Of a stretch of DNA of 64,000 bases, positions 1 through 8,722 are shown piece by piece. The notes below the pieces were generated by a model that saw only the letters and a list, made by a program, of their open reading frames with translations, was not told where the DNA came from and searched no databases. A program made the translations under genes and the position numbers. The first letter of the stretch is position 1; every line of letters begins with the position of its first letter. Origin of the DNA: Lederbergia lenta NBRC 16444 (lineage in GTDB: Bacteria; Bacillota; Bacilli; Bacillales; Bacillaceae_C); NCBI RefSeq assembly GCF_001591545.1, contig NZ_BCVC01000001.1, positions 62,001 to 126,000 on the forward strand, read 5' to 3'.

Positions 1-1
1 G

Positions 2-634
2 AATATTAATAAGCGGAGAACCTCAGTAGTACTGGGAAATGAGGAAATTGTTTTATTTGGAAAAGGATATATTGAAGATATACTATGTGGTGTAAAATTC
101 CAAATTTCAGCCAAGTCTTTTTATCAAGTTAATCCAATCCAAACTGAAATTTTATATAACAAAGGAATTGAGATGGCAAAACTAAAAGGCGATGAAACAG
201 TCATAGATGCATATTGTGGAATAGGTACGATATCATTAATAGTCAGCGACAAAGTGAAGAAGGTTATAGGCGTTGAACTCAATAAAGATGCAGTAAAAGA
301 TGCAATAAAAAATGCTAAAAACAATAATATTAAAAATGCCTACTTCTACAATGATGATGCCGGCGACTTCATGGTGAAATTAGCAAATGAAAATAAAAAA
401 ATGGACCTAGTAATCATGGACCCACCAAGGGCAGGAAGTGATGAAAAGTTTTTATCTTCCCTTGTCAAACTATCGCCACAGAAAGTGATTTATGTCTCCT
501 GCAACCCAGTCACTTTGAAAAGAGATTTAAAATATTTAACTGAAAAAGGATATAAAGTAAAAGAAATTCAACCAGTGGACATGTTTCCTCAAACGGCGCA
601 TGTCGAGTGTGTGGTGTTGCTTGAAAAAAGATAG
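2..634 (+). CDS. rlmD: 23S rRNA (uracil-5-)-methyltransferase, RlmD/RumA family, 5'-truncated
   Basis: This is the C-terminal 210 residues of a TrmA/RumA-type SAM-dependent RNA m5U methyltransferase; the frame is open to the window edge, so the N-terminal TRAM and Fe-S part lies outside. Visible motifs, in order, are FYQVNPIQTEILY (substrate/SAM entry region), the Rossmann SAM loop DAYCGIGTISL, the motif DPPRAG, and the catalytic-cysteine segment VSCNPVTLKRD, followed by the typical C-terminal HVECVVLLEK. The family methylates uridine in 23S rRNA. An internal ATG at 173 is not the start, because recognisable family sequence precedes it in frame. Which 23S position is modified (RlmC, RlmD or RlmCD type) cannot be told from this fragment. 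Confidence 0.92.
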   Translation, partial: NINKRRTSVVLGNEEIVLFGKGYIEDILCGVKFQISAKSFYQVNPIQTEILYNKGIEMAKLKGDETVIDAYCGIGTISLIVSDKVKKVIGVELNKDAVKDAIKNAKNNNIKNAYFYNDDAGDFMVKLANENKKMDLVIMDPPRAGSDEKFLSSLVKLSPQKVIYVSCNPVTLKRDLKYLTEKGYKVKEIQPVDMFPQTAHVECVVLLEKR

Positions 635-641
635 AAGATAT

Positions 642-690
642 ATAAGCGTCCGAGAATCGGTAAATGATCCTCGGACGCTTATCTTTGTCA
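642..690 (+). terminator. Rho-independent terminator after rlmD
   Basis: A 13-bp perfect stem (arms 642-654 and 670-682) with a 15-nt loop starts 8 bases after the stop codon and is followed by a short T-rich stretch. Confidence 0.75.
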
Positions 691-896
691 GCTTTAGTGT
701 ATGTGGTAGAAAAAGGATCGTACTTGTAACCTGGGCCATGTGGCATGGCAATGCAATAATTTTATAGTTATACTAGACATACTGAAGGTGGGGCTGTACA
801 TGAATGAAGCAGTAAGTAAGATGTTGGTGTAGCTATAGCTAAAATCATAGATTCACTAGAGTGGCATAAAAATAATGGATGGATTGATATAACAAA

Positions 897-1073
897 ATGA
901 AATATTTAAGATATTTATTATATTTAACTATTGCGAGTGTAGCGTTCTATTATGTGTCTATATTTATAACTCATCAAAAAACTATGTTTGGAATAATAAT
1001 AGGTTTTATAATAATGTTTTTAATTGTTTTCCCAATGTTATATTTAGAATTTATCAAGTTTCAAAGAAAATAA
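897..1073 (+). CDS. Small membrane protein (58 aa), hypothetical
   Basis: A 58-codon ORF predicts two hydrophobic helices (about residues 8-25 and 31-50) with a basic C-terminus. Its ATG overlaps the TGA (898-900) of a preceding short reading frame that runs from about 820. That frame has no start of its own but would join an ATG at 800 (behind GGTGGGG) through a one-base slip, so the pair may be the remains of a two-gene unit. No good ribosome binding site lies directly upstream. No family recognised. The rest of the gap between 683 and 1444 contains only the terminator at 1104. Confidence 0.4.
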   Translation: MKYLRYLLYLTIASVAFYYVSIFITHQKTMFGIIIGFIIMFLIVFPMLYLEFIKFQRK

Positions 1074-1103
1074 AAACTCTTTTTAAGACTTTCATATTAT
1101 TGA

Positions 1104-1141
1104 CAAAAGGGCTTAGGAATATTCCGAAGCCCTTTTGTGAT
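1104..1141 (+). terminator. Terminator-like palindrome
   Basis: A nearly perfect inverted repeat (CAAAAGGGCTT against AAGCCCTTTTG, with GGAATATTCC at the centre and one A/G mismatch) follows the 58-aa ORF. The 3' side ends in TTTTG, so it can serve either strand. Confidence 0.7.
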
Positions 1142-1444
1142 TTTATTCAAGTCCCTACTTAAATGACTAAGGCTATATACTCAAGCATTTTTAACGTAAT
1201 AAAAGAATGAATGAAGGTTTTACTAACTTTCTCCTATTTACGATAACTCACTCTTAATACGGCAATCTATACAACAGTTTAAGCTATGTTCTATGTCTTC
1301 ATTTGTGATTCCAATTCCTGTCCTCTCTGTCCTCATTTGTTAAAAATACATCATTCCCAAAATTTGCACGTGCTTATCAAATCTAATGTATACTGTAAAT
1401 ATCCTGTTAACAAACTAGGATAATCTTTTTCTAGGAGATTTACG

Positions 1445-2134
1445 ATGAAATTAGATTGTTTAATTGTTGATGATGAGGTTGCTTTAGCTGAAACGACTTG
1501 CGAATATTTTAATATGTTTGAAGTCAAAACGGCGTTTGTGACAAATGCAGAGGAGTGCGAACGATTTTTGGAGGAACATGAACCATCATTGATTCTCCTT
1601 GATATAAATCTTGGGGATTCTTCTGGATTTGATTTATGTAAAAAATTACGTAAAACAACGCAGATTCCAATTTTATTTATCAGTGCACGTTCCAGCGAGG
1701 ATGACGTTCTTATTGCGCTTAACATAGGTGGCGACGATTACATACAAAAGCCATATACACTTAGTATTTTACTAGCAAAAGTAAAAGCAGTTCTCAAAAG
1801 ATATGGCAGTGGCTCTAGTAGTTTACAAGATGTTTTAAAATTTGGACAGGTCGAGGTTGATGCCAAACTTCATCGTGTAAGAGTTAATGGTGTTGTTATT
1901 CATCTTAAAACGATGGAATATAAACTTCTGACATATATGGCGAAAAATAAAAATCGAGTCATCACAAAAGATGAATTGTTTCAAAATGTATGGGGCGATT
2001 CTTTTGTTGGGGATGGGACCCTTAATGTACATATTCGGCATTTACGTGAGAAAATTGAAAGTAATCCAAAGGAACCGCAATTTATAAAAACAGTATGGGG
2101 AACAGGGTATGTGCTAGAGGATATGAACGAATGA
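1445..2134 (+). CDS. OmpR/PhoB-family response regulator
   Basis: A 229-aa two-domain regulator. The receiver domain (about 1-118) has the acidic pocket D9/D10, the phospho-acceptor D53 in ILLDINLGD, S80 and K102. The winged-helix DNA-binding domain (about 130-226) has the KTMEYKLL and VWGTGYVLE motifs. Its stop codon overlaps the ATG of the histidine kinase gene, so the two are translationally coupled. An ABC ATPase and an FtsX-type permease follow, an arrangement typical of systems that sense cell-envelope-active peptides. The target is probably the transporter promoter at 3400-3455. The inducer is unknown. Confidence 0.93.
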   Translation: MKLDCLIVDDEVALAETTCEYFNMFEVKTAFVTNAEECERFLEEHEPSLILLDINLGDSSGFDLCKKLRKTTQIPILFISARSSEDDVLIALNIGGDDYIQKPYTLSILLAKVKAVLKRYGSGSSSLQDVLKFGQVEVDAKLHRVRVNGVVIHLKTMEYKLLTYMAKNKNRVITKDELFQNVWGDSFVGDGTLNVHIRHLREKIESNPKEPQFIKTVWGTGYVLEDMNE

Positions 2135-3396
2135 AGTTAAAATGGTTAATTATGTTGGTTTTGATTGTTTTTAGTGCTGGTATTATCCTCTCCGTAATCA
2201 TTATAAAAAATAAGAATATTTCGGAAGTAGATCTTGTAGCCATAAATGATGTGGTTAAAACTGTAGAAAAAAATTGGGGACATGTTAGTGAAGAAACTTT
2301 TCATAACAGCGATCTAAAGCAATCATTTTCTATTATAGATCACCTGGGAAACATAATTTATCAAACACCAGACAATCATTTTATCGATTTAAATGATGCT
2401 ATAAAAAATAGAGATATATTTATTGATCTAAAGCAAAATAAAGAGATTGTTGGGAAAATAATTATCCGTAATAACGACCAAGAAATCGTGCAACAAATGA
2501 AAAGGGAATTGGTTACATCTATAAGTTTAATATTTGGTTTATTCATGATTGTTAGCATTCTTTATATTCTCTATATTAACAGAACGATATTGAAACCATT
2601 TAGGCAACTTCAACATTTTGCTGCGAATGTAGCAAGAGGCAATCTGGATATACCTTTAAATATGGGCAAGAACAATTACTTTGGTGCGTTCACGGAAAGC
2701 TTTGATTTATTGCGAGAAGAACTAGAGGGCGCACGCCAAAGAGAGTATGAATCCAACCGAAGTAAGAAGGAGCTTGTAGCCACATTAAGTCATGATATTA
2801 AGACACCTGTCGCTTCCATTAAAGCGGTAAGTGAATTAATGCTCATGCAATCAAAAGATGATAAGGTAATCAAGCAAGTAAATACAATCTATTCGAAGGC
2901 TGAGCAAATTGATTTACTCGTTACGGATATGTTTCACGCTACTTTAGAAGAACTACAACAGTTAAAATTAGCGATAACCGAAGTATCGAGCGAAGTACTT
3001 GGTGATATGATTGAGAATGTCAATTATGATAACAAAATTGTCTATGCTTCGATTCCACCTTGCATTATTATGACGGATCCCCTACGTATGCAGCAGGTAA
3101 TAGATAATATTATAAGTAATTCATATAAATATGCAGGAACCAATGTTACTATAATGTCTCACATCAATCAGGGTTATCTTGAACTCCACATGATTGACTA
3201 CGGATTAGGGATTAATGCAGAAGAATTACCTCTATTATTCAATAAATATTATCGAGGAGGAAATGTCGAAGGCAAGAATGGTTCAGGCCTTGGTCTATAT
3301 ATTTCGAAATACTTCATGGAAAATATGGAGGGGCAAATCAACTGTTACAACCGAAAAGATGGTTTTACAGTCGTTCTGAAAATCAAACTTGCTTAA
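2131..3396 (+). CDS. Sensor histidine kinase with extracytoplasmic domain
   Basis: A 421-aa membrane kinase. TM1 spans about 5-26, an extracytoplasmic region 27-127, TM2 128-149, then a HAMP linker, the HisKA dimerisation helix with phospho-acceptor H221 (ATLSHDIKTP), and an HATPase_c domain with the G1 box DYGLGI and G2 box GSGLGLYISK. The start chosen is the ATG overlapping the regulator's stop (ATGA). A longer frame from 2095 would lie inside the regulator gene and is unlikely. The ~100-residue outer loop differs from BceS-type kinases, which have almost none, so this kinase may sense a ligand itself rather than only through the transporter. Confidence 0.92.
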   Translation: MKLKWLIMLVLIVFSAGIILSVIIIKNKNISEVDLVAINDVVKTVEKNWGHVSEETFHNSDLKQSFSIIDHLGNIIYQTPDNHFIDLNDAIKNRDIFIDLKQNKEIVGKIIIRNNDQEIVQQMKRELVTSISLIFGLFMIVSILYILYINRTILKPFRQLQHFAANVARGNLDIPLNMGKNNYFGAFTESFDLLREELEGARQREYESNRSKKELVATLSHDIKTPVASIKAVSELMLMQSKDDKVIKQVNTIYSKAEQIDLLVTDMFHATLEELQQLKLAITEVSSEVLGDMIENVNYDNKIVYASIPPCIIMTDPLRMQQVIDNIISNSYKYAGTNVTIMSHINQGYLELHMIDYGLGINAEELPLLFNKYYRGGNVEGKNGSGLGLYISKYFMENMEGQINCYNRKDGFTVVLKIKLA

Positions 3397-3399
3397 ATA

Positions 3400-3455
3400 T
3401 TTAAGAAGTAATTAAGAATTACACAAAGACTTAATAAGAATTGATTTTGTATGAT
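3400..3455 (+). promoter_or_regulatory. Candidate regulator-binding promoter of the ABC transporter genes
   Basis: TTAAGAA occurs at 3401-3407 and again at 3412-3418, an 11-bp helical repeat, with a related TTAATAAGAA near 3431. A -10-like TATGAT lies at 3450-3455 with no good -35. Direct repeats one helical turn apart beside a weak -35 are the usual layout for OmpR-family activation. The predicted start (about 3462) falls inside the left arm of the terminator at 3456, so new transcripts would lack a full stem. Confidence 0.4.
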
Positions 3456-3487
3456 AAGACTGTAATCTTTATTACGGTCTTTTTTTT
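3456..3487 (+). terminator. Terminator between kinase and transporter genes
   Basis: An 11-bp stem with one G-T wobble (arms 3456-3466 and 3471-3481) and a 4-nt loop runs into a T-tract ending at about 3487. It separates the regulator/kinase transcript from the ABC genes. Confidence 0.85.
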
Positions 3488-3532
3488 AGGTCGAATATGG
3501 TTAGTTCAATAAGAGGAGAGTGCTAATCAATC

Positions 3533-4294
3533 ATGACAAAAATAATTATTAGAACGGAAAAGCTATGTAAAACCTTTTCAAGCGGTGGAATCCTACAACA
3601 TGTTTTAAAAAATCTAGATATCAGTTTAGTAGAAGGGGATTTTACCATCATAATGGGAAATTCAGGTTCCGGGAAATCCACGCTACTTTACGCAATTAGT
3701 GGTATGGATAAACCGACATTAGGTGAAATAGACTTTGCTGGGAACAAATTAGCTAAATTAAATAACGATCAACTGGCAATATTTAGAAGGAATAATTGTG
3801 GCTTTGTATTCCAACAAATTTATTTACTAGACAATATGAGCGCACTTGATAATGTGCTTGCAAGTGGTCTATTAGTAAATAAAAATAAGCGCAAACTCGT
3901 CAAAAAGGCGAAAGAACTATTAATTCAAGTAGGAATTGATGAAAACTCATGGTCAAAATTTCCAACTCAACTTTCTGGCGGTGAGGCTCAACGTGTGGGG
4001 ATTATTAGAGCAATCATTAACAGTCCGAAAGTATTATTTGCAGATGAACCAACTGGTGCATTAAACTCAGCTACTGGTGATAGTGTTTTAGACGTATTCA
4101 CAAATGTAAACAGTAATGGACAAAGTATTGTTTTGGTCACTCATGATATTAAAACAGCATTGCGAGGAAACCGAGTTCTATATTTGCGAGATGGTGTAAT
4201 TTGCGGTGACTTACAGCTAGGAACTTACAATGAAAATGAGAATGTCGAACGCCATGAAAAGCTAAGGGCTTTCCTTGCAGAGATGGGGTGGTAA
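3533..4294 (+). CDS. ABC transporter ATP-binding protein, BceA/MacB type
   Basis: A 253-aa ATPase of the LolD/MacB/BceA subgroup. Walker A is GNSGSGKST (42-50), the Q-loop is in FVFQQ (about 91-95), the signature LSGGEAQR (147-154), Walker B VLFADEP (167-173) with catalytic E172, and the switch histidine H204 in VTHD. A GAGGAG ribosome binding site lies upstream. The gene runs directly into an FtsX-type permease. In this family the pair does not export its substrate in bulk but protects the membrane from peptides or moves lipoproteins. The link to the upstream two-component system is inferred from position. Confidence 0.92.
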   Translation: MTKIIIRTEKLCKTFSSGGILQHVLKNLDISLVEGDFTIIMGNSGSGKSTLLYAISGMDKPTLGEIDFAGNKLAKLNNDQLAIFRRNNCGFVFQQIYLLDNMSALDNVLASGLLVNKNKRKLVKKAKELLIQVGIDENSWSKFPTQLSGGEAQRVGIIRAIINSPKVLFADEPTGALNSATGDSVLDVFTNVNSNGQSIVLVTHDIKTALRGNRVLYLRDGVICGDLQLGTYNENENVERHEKLRAFLAEMGW

Positions 4295-4304
4295 GGTGAA
4301 GATG

Positions 4305-6638
4305 ATGAACCTAGCTATGGCGAATATTAGAAAAAGTAAATCTGCTACTATTTCTTTATTTATATTCATTTTGGTAGCTGCACTACTTCTTAATATTGGC
4401 CTAATGGTCATTACTCAACTAAGTACATTTTTTGATCAGAAAGCTGATCAATTAAACGATCCTCATGTAACGATTATAATGGATCAAGCAAGTTATCATC
4501 CGACTTATGGCGAATTTTTAGCAAACTATTCTGGGGTAAAAGAGACAGAAACAGAAGAAATTATCAATATAAGCATTAATTTTAATTTTGGTAATGGCGA
4601 ATTAACGAACAGTGTTGTTATTTTTAATGCGGATGCTAATCGTAATATTGGGCCGTTAAAGTTGATTGAAAAGCTAAACACATCGACTACCAATGATATT
4701 TTTGTGCCTTACAGTTTTAAAACAAATGGTGGGTATGATTTAGGTGATGACTTTATTATTCACTACCAAAACAAGGACTATGAATATCGAATTGCTGGAT
4801 TCTTAGAAACAACAATGATGGGTACAAATAACATTGGGGTTATGAAATTTATGTTACCAGAGTCTTCCTATCAAACATTAGCAGCCGAACTAGACAATCA
4901 ATCAAAAGGTTTGATTATGTCCGCAGTGATGGAAGACAAAACACAATCTACGAAGTTAGAAAATGATTTTATTCAGAATGCAAAGCAATCTCAAGTAGAG
5001 GAAACAACTTTAAACATTTGGGGTTTGAATTTTGAACTGGTGAAAAATGTAAATACATTGACAATTAACATCGTAGCTACAATATTAGTAGCTTTTGCAG
5101 CAATTATTGTGCTTGTTTCTCTCATTGTTATAAAGTTCCGTGTTTCAAATAATATTGAAGATGGAATGGCAAATATAGGAGTGCTGAAATCAATTGGCTA
5201 TACAAGTAGGCAAATTCTTTCATCCATTATTCTGCAGTATATCTTGATTGCTTTGTGTGGAAGCGTAGTAGGAATTGCATTATCATACGCTCTAATGCCA
5301 TTGATTGGAGGTATCATTTCAACCTTATCTGGATTAATATGGATTCAAAGTTTTGATATGATCGTTAACTTAATCAGTATTTTTTTTGTGACAATTTGTG
5401 TTGTACTTGTAACATTATTATCGGCTTTTCGTGTGCGAAAAATCCTACCTGTTGCGGCACTTCGTGGAGGGATTCAAACACATAGTTTTAGAAAAAATCG
5501 TATTCCTTTAGAGAAAGCGAAAGGTAATCTTCATTTTTTACTTGCTATGAAATCAATGCTAGCAAATGCGAAACAAAACATAATGATTGTTTTAATTATT
5601 ATGGCATTAACTTTTGCCACAGTCTTTTCGGTAGTCCTATATTACAATATTGCTTCCGATAAAACCGCATTTGTTAACTTATTCGGATCAGAACCGGCAA
5701 ATGTGTATATAGCTGTTAAGTTAGAGGCAGATACAAGAGATCTTCTGAGTAACATTGAACAAATGGACCATGTAAGGAAAGTGAATATATTCGATTTAAT
5801 TACTACAAATATTGATGGTCAAATCGTATATACGAACGTTACTGATCATTATAACCAGTTAGAGAATAATATCGTTTATGAAGGGCGACAGCCAAAGTAT
5901 GAAAATGAAATATCTATCTCTTGGGTAGTATCAAGTCAAATCGATAAAGGAATTGGTGATACGGTTGAGGTAGAATATGGGAATGAAACAGTAAGTTATT
6001 TAGTAACTGGCCTCAGTCAATCAATTGGTAATTTAGGACAGATAGCCTCATTAACAATGGAAGGCATGCAGCAATTACAATCAGGTTATAAAGGAGCTAC
6101 CCTTTACGTATATCTTGAAGGAATATCGACCAAAGACTTTATTAAGAACGTCAAGGAACAGTACGGGGATGATATAGTTGAAACATTAGATATTGATGAA
6201 AATATAGAGAGTCAAACAAGTATGTATACAGCTGCAGTATTTGCGGTTATGGTGATGGTTTTGATCATTACTATTCTAGTGGTTGTAATGATTCTATATT
6301 TAGTCATTAAAACGATGATTACAAAGCGTAAGCAAGAATTTGGCGTAATGAAAGCAATAGGTTATTCAACGATTCAACTGATGAATCAAATATCCATCAG
6401 TTTTCTACCTGTGATCATTACAGGTGTTATAATTGGTGGTGTGCTGGGCTATTTTTTCACTAATCCTATGCTTTCTGTGTTACTTTCAAATGCAGGGATT
6501 AAACGATTGGAGTTTATCATTCATTTACCAACTATTATAATGATTTGCGTAGGAATCCTTATTTTAGCCTACATTGTCTCCATGTTTGTATCGCGAAAAA
6601 TTAAGAAAATTTCTGCTTACGGTTTAATTACTGAATAA
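4305..6638 (+). CDS. ABC transporter permease, double FtsX domain
   Basis: About 777 aa. A first membrane helix (about 12-35) is followed by a ~210-residue extracytoplasmic domain, an FtsX core of three helices (about 250-380, with the MANIGVLKSIGY motif), another helix near 425-445, a second outer domain, and a C-terminal FtsX core (about 650-770, with EFGVMKAIGY). The two matching cytoplasmic KSIGY/KAIGY segments contact the ATPase. An ATG at 4305 has the best spacing from AAGGTG. The frame is open from 4275, and GTG 4296 or ATG 4302 are alternatives. The topology, with two large outer domains, differs from BceB, which has one. Confidence 0.88.
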   Translation: MNLAMANIRKSKSATISLFIFILVAALLLNIGLMVITQLSTFFDQKADQLNDPHVTIIMDQASYHPTYGEFLANYSGVKETETEEIINISINFNFGNGELTNSVVIFNADANRNIGPLKLIEKLNTSTTNDIFVPYSFKTNGGYDLGDDFIIHYQNKDYEYRIAGFLETTMMGTNNIGVMKFMLPESSYQTLAAELDNQSKGLIMSAVMEDKTQSTKLENDFIQNAKQSQVEETTLNIWGLNFELVKNVNTLTINIVATILVAFAAIIVLVSLIVIKFRVSNNIEDGMANIGVLKSIGYTSRQILSSIILQYILIALCGSVVGIALSYALMPLIGGIISTLSGLIWIQSFDMIVNLISIFFVTICVVLVTLLSAFRVRKILPVAALRGGIQTHSFRKNRIPLEKAKGNLHFLLAMKSMLANAKQNIMIVLIIMALTFATVFSVVLYYNIASDKTAFVNLFGSEPANVYIAVKLEADTRDLLSNIEQMDHVRKVNIFDLITTNIDGQIVYTNVTDHYNQLENNIVYEGRQPKYENEISISWVVSSQIDKGIGDTVEVEYGNETVSYLVTGLSQSIGNLGQIASLTMEGMQQLQSGYKGATLYVYLEGISTKDFIKNVKEQYGDDIVETLDIDENIESQTSMYTAAVFAVMVMVLIITILVVVMILYLVIKTMITKRKQEFGVMKAIGYSTIQLMNQISISFLPVIITGVIIGGVLGYFFTNPMLSVLLSNAGIKRLEFIIHLPTIIMICVGILILAYIVSMFVSRKIKKISAYGLITE

Positions 6639-6672
6639 AATGAAACAATGAACTCTGAACTTCATATAATGG

Positions 6673-6716
6673 AACCCTTAAGAATGTGTATTGCGGCATT
6701 TTTAAGGGTTTTATTG
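6673..6716 (+). terminator. Terminator of the ABC transporter operon
   Basis: AACCCTTAA (6673-6681) pairs with TTAAGGGTT (6702-6710), the inner AATG/CATT extends the stem, and TTATT follows. Confidence 0.8.
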
Positions 6717-6815
6717 TTCGCGGCAGTCAGGGGAAATTCGGGATTTTAGGGATGTTCAAAATTAAGTGCCAAATCTTTAAAAGCTGCCTAATTACTTTTT
6801 TGAAATTCGACTTAA

Positions 6816-6988
6816 AACGAAGTAGAATTAGATGAATCAAATGGTCGGTGTATTTGTTGCGACAAAGGGCAGACACTAATTTTATATAGGGTCTGGATAA
6901 TAACGATATATTCATTCGACTAAGATAATAAAGAGGTGTTAGAGATAATTACGCCAGGAGATTTTTAAAAGGTTTGGGCGTCAAATAA
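6816..6988 (+). pseudogene. Internally deleted remnant of a second DUF1456/YehS-like gene and its leader
   Basis: Bases 6895-6923 nearly repeat the first codons of the intact DUF1456 gene at 31306 (GGATAATAACGATATATT, then ATTCGACTAAGATA). Bases 6945-6973 repeat its last codons (TACGCCAGGA, then TTTTTAAAAGG). The roughly 430 bases between these points are missing. The match extends about 75 bases into the upstream leader (AATCAAATG, then CACTAATTT, then AGGGT). So this is the ghost of a duplicated gene, out of frame and with stops. Nothing else coding is seen between 6639 and 7015; a 62-codon minus-strand frame there has no ribosome binding site and overlaps this remnant. Confidence 0.8.
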
Positions 6989-7015
6989 TGCAAAAAGATT
7001 TTTAAAGGTGATGAC

Positions 7016-7723
7016 ATGATACATACATACTTGGGTGAGACAATTCAATTTGAAATTCATTACAAAAAACGTACATCGATAGGTATTACAATAGATGGCT
7101 ATGGAACTATTGCAGTTCAGGCTCCAAAAGGGACACCTAATAATATTGTGATTCAGTTATTAGAAGAAAAATGGGATCTTATCCAGCATACATTAAAAGA
7201 GATAGAGGGTAGGCTGCAGGGGCCACAGAAAAAAGTTTATGAGTACGGTGAGAGTTTTCTTTTTTTAGGAAAAAATTATCCGATACAGATCTTCCAAGAT
7301 ATCAATATAACGAAAGAACATGTAGTGTTTGAAAAAGATAAGCTCCACATTTATGTAAATCAGTCTGATACTGCAAAAATAAAACAAGCTTTGAAACGAT
7401 TTTATTACCAGCAGTGCAAGGTTTTAGTGGAAAAGAGTGCGTCCGCCTATCAAAATAGCTTTAAAACAAAACCACGTTCAATTCGTATCTCGGATAGCAA
7501 AACGACATGGGGAACCTGTGATTCGAAACTACATTTAACCTTCAATTGGAGATTAGCAATGGCACCGCGGGAGGTAATTGACTATGTAGTTGTTCACGAA
7601 ATGTGCCATATGGTTCATCTGAATCATGACCGCTCTTTTTGGCGACTTGTTGGAAAAATAATGCCAGATTATAAAGAAAAGGAAGACTGGTTAGCTTTAT
7701 CAAGTTGGAAAATGACTATCTAG
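7016..7723 (+). CDS. YgjP-like (DUF45) zinc metallopeptidase-domain protein
   Basis: A 235-aa soluble protein. The C-terminal YgjP/WLM-type metallopeptidase domain contains HEMCH (H184, E185, H188) followed by HLNHDRSFW, where H194 is the expected third zinc ligand. The upstream ISDSKTTWGTC segment is typical of the family. The N-terminal half is the usual beta-rich region. The AAAGGTG ribosome binding site is 5 bases from the ATG. In many bacteria such genes sit with type I restriction systems, but here the gene stands alone. The substrate is unknown for the family. Confidence 0.88.
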   Translation: MIHTYLGETIQFEIHYKKRTSIGITIDGYGTIAVQAPKGTPNNIVIQLLEEKWDLIQHTLKEIEGRLQGPQKKVYEYGESFLFLGKNYPIQIFQDINITKEHVVFEKDKLHIYVNQSDTAKIKQALKRFYYQQCKVLVEKSASAYQNSFKTKPRSIRISDSKTTWGTCDSKLHLTFNWRLAMAPREVIDYVVVHEMCHMVHLNHDRSFWRLVGKIMPDYKEKEDWLALSSWKMTI

Positions 7724-7881
7724 TAGAACTTATCCTTCAAATCAAACTACTCTATCTGTAATTCCGAATCGTTGAACAGAAGTAAGTTTTTGCTAACGAT
7801 AGATTTATAGGTTTCGAAAAAATGAAATAGATTCTTGGATGATAGGTTTTAGCAAAGATAACCTATATAGAACGTGACTTT

Positions 7882-7926
7882 TTGCGCGATAATCAAGAAC
7901 CATCCCCTCTTGGCGCACGCAATTTT
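7882..7926 (+). terminator. Possible terminator in the 7724-8087 gap
   Basis: TTGCG and CAAGA on the left pair with TCTTG and CGCAA on the right, around an internal loop, followed by TTTT. The rest of the gap holds a -10-like TATAAT at 7984-7989 that may serve the lipoprotein gene at 8088. No coding sequence was seen. Confidence 0.4.
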
Positions 7927-8087
7927 AGCGACTTTTGTAAATATTCACTCCACAATCTGGTAATTCAGTGATAAATACCGTAGTATAATAAGGGGCTATT
8001 TTTTCACAAGGTTATTCAATACGAAATATTTAGTATTGGCAGTGGTTGAAGTTACATAATGAATCAAAGGGAGAGAATCAATTAACA

Positions 8088-8618
8088 ATGAAAAAGATAT
8101 TAATATTTGTATTAGCTATTTCTATGGTTGCCATCCTTGCAGCATGTGGTGGAGAAGACAACTTAACGGTTTTTAAAACTGAAGACAACAATTTTCAGGT
8201 AAGTGCCTCAACTAGTTGGAAAGATGCAAACGGCACGCTAAATACAGAGGCTGACCTTCAAATTTATAATCCTAGAAAAGAGAAATATTTCATGGCACTA
8301 CTCGAATCAAAAGAGGATTTCATAGATTTTACGGATTTTTCACTACAAGCGTATTATGAGATTGTTACCGAACCATTCATTTCTTCAGTAGATACTCCTA
8401 ATCAAGGAGATGTAAAAGAAGTTACGATTAATGGTAATAAGGCGCTACAATACACGCTTGAAGGTGTTGTAGACAATATAAATATTGTTTATTTAGTCAC
8501 CGTTATCGAAACACCTACACATTATGGTCAATTGATGGCTTGGACGCTTAAAAGCAAATGGGATGAATATTCAGATGAATATACGAATTTGACCGACAGT
8601 TTTAAAGAAGTAAATTAA
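8088..8618 (+). CDS. Lipoprotein, PsbP/DUF1795-like fold suspected
   Basis: A 176-aa secreted lipoprotein. The signal peptide MKKILIFVLAISMVAILAAC ends in the lipobox LAAC, so lipid would be attached to C20. The mature part is an acidic, aromatic-rich domain (about 28-175) with alternating strands and a central GNKALQYTLEG hairpin, a pattern seen in PsbP/DUF1795-like proteins; that assignment is tentative. An in-frame TTG at 8046 would add 14 residues before the signal peptide, so ATG 8088 is preferred. No operon partner. Confidence 0.8.
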   Translation: MKKILIFVLAISMVAILAACGGEDNLTVFKTEDNNFQVSASTSWKDANGTLNTEADLQIYNPRKEKYFMALLESKEDFIDFTDFSLQAYYEIVTEPFISSVDTPNQGDVKEVTINGNKALQYTLEGVVDNINIVYLVTVIETPTHYGQLMAWTLKSKWDEYSDEYTNLTDSFKEVN

Positions 8619-8670
8619 TCATTGACGATTTGACCTGTATAGTTATGAAAGTTATGAGTCAGTCGAATCC

Positions 8671-8719
8671 AAGAAATAACAAACGACTTAGCACCTTGCT
8701 AAGTCGTTTGTTATTTCTT
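8671..8719. terminator. Strong bidirectional terminator
   Basis: A 23-bp perfect stem with a 3-nt loop (arms 8671-8693 and 8697-8719) lies exactly between two convergent genes. Both ends are AAGAAAT/ATTTCTT, giving T-rich tails in either direction. Confidence 0.9.
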
Positions 8720-8722
8720 AAA

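Noticed and set aside
6727-6915. 62-codon minus-strand ORF
   Set aside because: No ribosome binding site; it overlaps the DUF1456 remnant and its leader, which explain the open frame.
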